From contig JAABQX010000059.1 of NCBI GenBank assembly GCA_011391215.1, positions 26,766-59,701 on the forward strand: a stretch of 32,936 nt of DNA. Reading direction: 5' to 3'. The notes beneath the pieces were generated by a model. The model worked only from the letters and a program-made list of their open reading frames with translations, was not told where the DNA came from and made no database searches. Shown here piece by piece: positions 27,177 to 32,936 of the stretch. Each line of letters begins with the position of its first letter. Within the stretch, counting starts at the first letter, position 1. The translations under genes were made by a program, and so were the position numbers. The DNA comes from Rhodocyclaceae bacterium (GTDB lineage: Bacteria; Pseudomonadota; Gammaproteobacteria; Burkholderiales; Rhodocyclaceae).

Positions 27177-29386
27177 TTGTCTTCTGCCAGCCGGAAGTCA
27201 ATCTTGTTCTGATCCAGATCAACGCGTACCAACTGCACGCGCACGCGGTCGGACAGACGGTAGCGTGCGCCGGTGCGTTCGCCGACCATGGCGTGTGCTT
27301 TTTCGTCGAAGTGGAAGTAGTCGCGGCCGAGGTCGGAAACGTGTACCAGGCCCTCGACGAATACCGTATCGAGCGCGACGAAGATACCGAAGGGCACCAC
27401 CGACGAGATGCTGCCGGTGAAGATTTCGCCAACGCGATCCTGCATGTACCAGCACTTGAGCCAGGCATCGACGTCGCGCGTGGCATCGTCGGCGCGGCGT
27501 TCGGTGGCCGAGCAGGCCAGGCCGATCTGTTCCCAGTCGCCGCCCGGATCGTAGTGCCGTCCCGCCAGCGCCGACTTTATGGCGCGGTGGATCAGCAGGT
27601 CGGGGTAGCGACGGATCGGCGAGGTGAAGTGCGTGTAGCTCTCGTAGGCCAGGCCGAAATGGCCGACGTTGTCGGGGCTGTAGATCGCCTGGCGCAGCGA
27701 GCGCAGCATCACGGTTTGCAGGAGTTGCTTGTCGGGCCGGTTGGCGATCTTGTCGATCAACTGGGCGTAATCCTTCGCCTGCGGATCATCGCCGCCGGTC
27801 AACTGCAGTCCGAAAGTACCAAGGAAATCGCGCAGCTTGGTCAGCCGCTCGGGTGTCGGCCCTTCATGCACGCGATAGAGCGCGAGATGTTCGCGTTCCT
27901 TGAGAAAGTCAGAGGCGCAGACGTTGGCCGCCAGCATGCACTCTTCGATGACGCGGTGCGCGTCGTTGCGTTCATAAGGCACAATGTTGGCGATCTTGCC
28001 GTGGTCATCGAACACCATTTGCGTCTCGACGGTCTCGAAGTCGATGGCGCCGCGCTTCTCGCGCGCCTTGGCGAGGGTGCGATAGAGGGCGTCCAGATTT
28101 TCGAGGAAGGGCAGCAGCTTGCCGACCTTCTCCAGCGCCGCCCCATCCTTGTCGTAAAGCGCTGCCGCGACTTCGGTATAGGTCAGTCGCGCATGCGACC
28201 ACATCACCGCCGGATAGAAACGATATTGCTTGATCGCACCGGTGGCGGAAATCGCCATGTCGCAGACCATGCAGAGGCGTTCGACTTGCGGGTTGAGCGA
28301 ACACAGCCCGTTCGACAGTTTTTCCGGCAGCATCGGGATGACGCGGCGCGGGAAATAAACGGAGTTGCCCCGCTCGCGGGCATCCTTGTCGAGCGGTCCG
28401 CTATCGGCGACGTAGTGCGATACATCGGCAATCGCCACGATGAGGCGATAACCCTTGCCCTGGCGCACGCAATAGACGGCGTCGTCGAAGTCCTTCGCCG
28501 TCTCGCCGTCGATGGTGACGAGCGGCAGTTGCGTAACATCCTCGCGGCCCTTCCAGTCCATCTTGCGCACGGCATCCGGCAGCTTCCTGGTTTCGGCCAG
28601 CGCATCTTTCGAAAACTCGAAGGGCAACTCGTGCTTGCGCAGGGCGATCTCGATTTCCATGCCGGGGTCGGCGTAGTTGCCGAGAATCTCGATGACGCGG
28701 CCGATCGGTTGCGATTGCTTCGACGGTTGCTCGACGATCTCGATCATCACCACTTGCCCGGCCTTGGGGCGCAATGCTTTCCGATCACCTTTTTCCGGCG
28801 GCGCGACGAGAATGTCCTGGCTGATGCGTTTGTTCTCGGCGACAACGAAGGAAACGCCATGCTCCTGGAACACCCGACCGACGATCTGCCGGTTGGCCCG
28901 TTCGGTGACTTCGACGATCTTGCCTTCCGGCCGTCCTTTGCGATCCAGCCCGGCCACGCGCGCGATGGCATGGTCACCGTGCAGCACCTTGTCCATTTCC
29001 TTTTCGGCGAGGAACAAGTCGGGGCCGCCATCCTCGCGCACGAGGAAACCGAAGCCGTCGGGGTGCCCCTGCACACGGCCCTTCAGCAGGTCGGCCTTGT
29101 CGGGAATCAGCCAGTCGTTGCGACGGTTTTGTAGCAGTTGCGCATCGCGCGCCATCGCCCCAAGCCGACGCCGGAACGGCTCCTGCTCGAAATCGGCGAT
29201 GTCGAGAAGATGGCAAATACGCTCGAAGCCAACGGGAACCCCCAAGTCGGCGAGCGTTTGCAGAATGTATTCGCGGCTTGGTAACGGGTGCTCATATTTT
29301 TTGACTTCGCGCTCGAACTCGGGGTCGGCAGTGCGAATTTTCGAGAGCTTGGTTGTCTTGGTTTTGTGGTTTGCTTTGTTTGACAT
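27173..29386 (-). CDS. rnr: Ribonuclease R
   Basis: Processive 3'-5' exoribonuclease of 737 aa that degrades structured RNA and takes part in RNA quality control. N-terminal helix-turn-helix and cold-shock domains (REYILQTLADLGVP; GHPDGFGFLVREDGGPDLFL) are followed by the RNB catalytic domain. That domain has TIDGETAKDFDDAVYC near residues 285-302, with the metal-binding aspartates, and RRYPDLLIHRAI. A C-terminal S1 domain (VGEIFTGSISSVVPFGIFVALD) ends the protein. It lacks the long basic tail of the E. coli enzyme (about 813 aa). The track start at 29512 reads through the opposite tRNA-Leu; I chose the ATG at 29386 (MSNKAN). Motif copy J lies in a variable stretch at about residues 603-610. 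Confidence 0.95.
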   Translation of the reverse strand: MSNKANHKTKTTKLSKIRTADPEFEREVKKYEHPLPSREYILQTLADLGVPVGFERICHLLDIADFEQEPFRRRLGAMARDAQLLQNRRNDWLIPDKADLLKGRVQGHPDGFGFLVREDGGPDLFLAEKEMDKVLHGDHAIARVAGLDRKGRPEGKIVEVTERANRQIVGRVFQEHGVSFVVAENKRISQDILVAPPEKGDRKALRPKAGQVVMIEIVEQPSKQSQPIGRVIEILGNYADPGMEIEIALRKHELPFEFSKDALAETRKLPDAVRKMDWKGREDVTQLPLVTIDGETAKDFDDAVYCVRQGKGYRLIVAIADVSHYVADSGPLDKDARERGNSVYFPRRVIPMLPEKLSNGLCSLNPQVERLCMVCDMAISATGAIKQYRFYPAVMWSHARLTYTEVAAALYDKDGAALEKVGKLLPFLENLDALYRTLAKAREKRGAIDFETVETQMVFDDHGKIANIVPYERNDAHRVIEECMLAANVCASDFLKEREHLALYRVHEGPTPERLTKLRDFLGTFGLQLTGGDDPQAKDYAQLIDKIANRPDKQLLQTVMLRSLRQAIYSPDNVGHFGLAYESYTHFTSPIRRYPDLLIHRAIKSALAGRHYDPGGDWEQIGLACSATERRADDATRDVDAWLKCWYMQDRVGEIFTGSISSVVPFGIFVALDTVFVEGLVHVSDLGRDYFHFDEKAHAMVGERTGARYRLSDRVRVQLVRVDLDQNKIDFRLAEDK
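27556..27580 (+). repeat. Dispersed 25-bp motif, copy J
   Basis: 24 of 25 bases match copy C; one T became A in the T-run. It lies antisense to rnr, which reads it as IKSALAGR just after the conserved IHRA motif. This is a different frame from copy C, the other clearly antisense copy. Confidence 0.9.
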
Positions 29387-29407
29387 TGGTTGTATTTTCT
29401 TTAGAAT
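29380..29407 (+). promoter_or_regulatory. Sigma-70 promoter of tRNA-Leu
   Basis: A perfect TTGACA and TAGAAT (5 of 6) are 16 bases apart. The -10 box ends 20 bases before the mature tRNA, with the GC-rich discriminator GCGCGCC. The -35 box overlaps the start codon of divergent rnr. Confidence 0.8.
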
Positions 29408-29426
29408 GCGCGCCTCTTGCACGTCT

Positions 29427-29511
<85 letters not shown>

Positions 29512-29533
29512 AACAGACGCGTGAGAATACATT

Positions 29534-29562
29534 AAAGCTGCTGGATTTCAGCGGCTTTTTTT
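29534..29562 (+). terminator. Rho-independent terminator after tRNA-Leu
   Basis: AAGC-T-GCTG pairs with CAGC-G-GCTT around a five-base loop, and a run of seven T follows. It starts 23 bases after the tRNA. Its end meets the stop codon of the convergent DUF1850 gene, so it may serve both directions. Confidence 0.85.
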
Positions 29563-29937
29563 ATTGCTGTGGTGCGCAGGGGACTAACTCCATCACCACA
29601 TTTTCCGGTAGGCTCGGCAGCCATTCCACGACGGTTTTGCATTGCTCCCGGCTGCACAGGATATAGGGTGCGACATACGGAGAATGGCGCAATGCGATGA
29701 CCGGCAAAAGCGGCAGACTGGGCTTGTAGTGCCAGGTACCCTCTCTCAGTAATGCGCCGGCAGGGGGTTCCATGCCCGCACCTGTGCTGCTTACCCGTGC
29801 TTCGGTCAGTTCGAGGGCGCCACCTTGCAGACGATAGTCTTCCTCCCAAACGGTTTTTTGCACGGAGTGCGTCCAGCGCAGCGTGATTGCCTCGCCGAGA
29901 GGCGCAATCAGCAAGCCGGCGATCAGGCAGATTCCGC

Positions 29938-29941
<4 letters not shown>
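29561..29941 (-). CDS. DUF1850 protein of a TRAP transporter operon
   Basis: Protein of about 126 aa that the ORF track hides in a much longer frame. A short hydrophobic N-terminus (LSGICLIAGLLIAPLG) resembles an export or anchor signal. Then comes the DUF1850 signature ITLRWTHSVQKTVWEEDYRL, with later REGTWHYKP and a C-terminal part containing CSREQC. DUF1850 genes regularly sit next to TAXI-type TRAP transporters; their function is unknown. No ATG or GTG fits. The best start is TTG at 29941, which overlaps the TRAP permease stop (TTGA), an arrangement expected for coupled translation. A start further in is possible but would cut the signal. Confidence 0.75.
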
Positions 29942-32007
<2,066 letters not shown>

Positions 32008-32017
32008 TTTGCCCTGC

Positions 32018-32936
32018 TTACTTCAGCAGTCCGGCTTCGCGGTAGTACTTCTCGGCGCCGGGGTGCAGCGGAACCGGCGAGCCGATGGCCACGGTTTCCT
32101 TCTTGATCGCCTTGGCGGCGGCGTGGGCGGCAACCATGGCGTCGAGGTTTTCCATCATCGACTTGGTCATCTTGTAGACCGTCTCGGCCGGAACGCCTTC
32201 ATGGGTGACCAGATAGTTCGGGACGATCACGGTCGGCACGTCGGTCGTCTGGCCATTGTAAGTATTCGACGGAATCACGCCGGACTGATAGGCGGGATCA
32301 CCGATTTTTGTTACCACGTCGGCAGGAATCGGGATGACGACAATCTTGACCGCCGTTGCCAGATCGCGTACCGCCGCGACACCGAGGCCCGAGGAGAGCA
32401 GCGTAGCGTCGAGCTGACGGTTCTTGATGAGTTCGACGGACTCCGCGTAACCCAGATATTCGACTTTACCCAGATCTTTGTAGCTCATGCCGACCGCCTT
32501 GAGAATGTCGCGACTATTCAGCTCGGTGCCGCTCTTCGGGGCGCCGACGGAAACGCGCTTGCCTTTCAAGTCGGCGAGCGAGTTGATGCCTGCGTCGGCG
32601 GCGGCAAGAAAGTGGATGTAGTTCGGATAGATGGAAGCGAGGGTACGCAGCTTATCGAGCTTGCTTTTGAAACCGACATCTGCATTGCCCTTCCAGGCTT
32701 CACTCAGGGTGTCGCCGAGTGTGAAGGCGACTTCACCCTTGCCCGCTTGCAGCAGGTTGAGGTTTTCGGCACTGGCCTTGGTGGCCTGCACGGAGGTCTT
32801 GGCATCGGGCATGACCTTGCCGTAAATCTGGGTCAGCGAGACGCCCAGCGGGTAATACACACCGCTGGTGCCGCCGGTCAGCACGTTGATAAATTCGGCG
32901 GCCTGGCTGGCGGAAACGGTCAGGGCGAGTGCAGAG
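32018..32936 (-). CDS. TAXI family TRAP solute-binding protein (5' end outside window)
   Basis: Periplasmic substrate-binding protein; at least 305 aa are visible and the start lies beyond the window. The ORF track starts at an internal GTG, but the frame stays open to the edge and encodes the end of a signal peptide (SALALTVSASQA before AEFINVLTGG). Family marks are TGGTSGVYYPLGVSL near the mature N-terminus, LQAGKGEVAFTLGDT, LKGKRVSVGAPKSGTELNSRDIL and the C-terminal PLHPGAEKYYREAGL. It captures the ligand for the fused permease downstream. The first gene of the operon, it is normally the most highly expressed; its promoter is not in the window. Confidence 0.93.
   Translation of the reverse strand, partial: SALALTVSASQAAEFINVLTGGTSGVYYPLGVSLTQIYGKVMPDAKTSVQATKASAENLNLLQAGKGEVAFTLGDTLSEAWKGNADVGFKSKLDKLRTLASIYPNYIHFLAAADAGINSLADLKGKRVSVGAPKSGTELNSRDILKAVGMSYKDLGKVEYLGYAESVELIKNRQLDATLLSSGLGVAAVRDLATAVKIVVIPIPADVVTKIGDPAYQSGVIPSNTYNGQTTDVPTVIVPNYLVTHEGVPAETVYKMTKSMMENLDAMVAAHAAAKAIKKETVAIGSPVPLHPGAEKYYREAGLLK

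Noticed and set aside
26930-29134. 734-aa plus-strand ORF opposite rnr
   Set aside because: It is a shadow of RNase R, whose motifs are intact on the minus strand; the ORF has no recognisable domain or ribosome-binding site.
29241-29262. AAGTCGGCGAGCG in rnr as a further motif copy
   Set aside because: Only the first nine or so bases agree and it encodes conserved LADLG; the same short word occurs in the TAXI gene near 32570, so it is chance.

Overview
The window is about 33 kb of GC-rich DNA, dense with genes on both strands. It looks like the chromosome of a betaproteobacterium, most likely a Rhodocyclales or related freshwater/soil lineage. The pointers are a class I polyhydroxyalkanoate (PHA) block (phaC, phaB, phaR), rimO next to phaR, a four-gene Mla/Pqi-like lipid ABC system, a TAXI-type TRAP transporter, and an rnr/rlmB group. 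The taxonomic placement is an inference; no rRNA is present.

Layout. 241-1869 (+): PAS-domain protein, metallo-beta-lactamase-fold hydrolase and a small membrane protein. 1916-5229 (-): permease, ATPase, MCE protein and PqiC-type lipoprotein, a complete intermembrane lipid transport operon. 5357-16116 (+): a 49-aa membrane protein, a BON-domain lipoprotein, an AI-2E family permease, and a 2929-aa cyclic beta-1,2-glucan synthase (NdvB-like) that begins at the base after the permease stop codon. 16335-16493 (-): tRNA-Glu(TTC) and tRNA-Ala(GGC) behind a near-consensus promoter. 16556-22516 (-): phaC, phaB, phaR, rimO and an FAD-linked oxidase, with the last three overlapping. 22581-24249 (-): rluD and pgeF, back to back with bamD (+). 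25053-29386 (-): rnr, a HEAT-repeat gene, a hexose-6-phosphate mutarotase and rlmB. 29427-29511 (+): tRNA-Leu(CAG). 29561-32936 (-): DUF1850 protein, fused TRAP permease and a TAXI solute-binding protein cut by the window edge.

Most genes are ordinary housekeeping, envelope or storage genes. The striking signal is a short interspersed DNA motif of about 25 bp. It consists of GCCGT, two variable bases, then CGCCAGCGCCGACTTTTT. Seven copies match at 22 or more of 25 positions, and three diverged copies are also visible. They lie on both strands, mostly inside unrelated genes, and are read in four different reading frames, so the conservation acts on DNA and not on one peptide. In RluD and PgeF the motif seems to sit in variable segments without changing protein length. 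One copy carries the start codon of the FAD oxidase; two others form an inverted pair inside the pqiC-like gene. I do not recognise this motif. The closest analogy is a DNA uptake sequence, or another genome-wide protein-binding word, but its function cannot be decided from this window.
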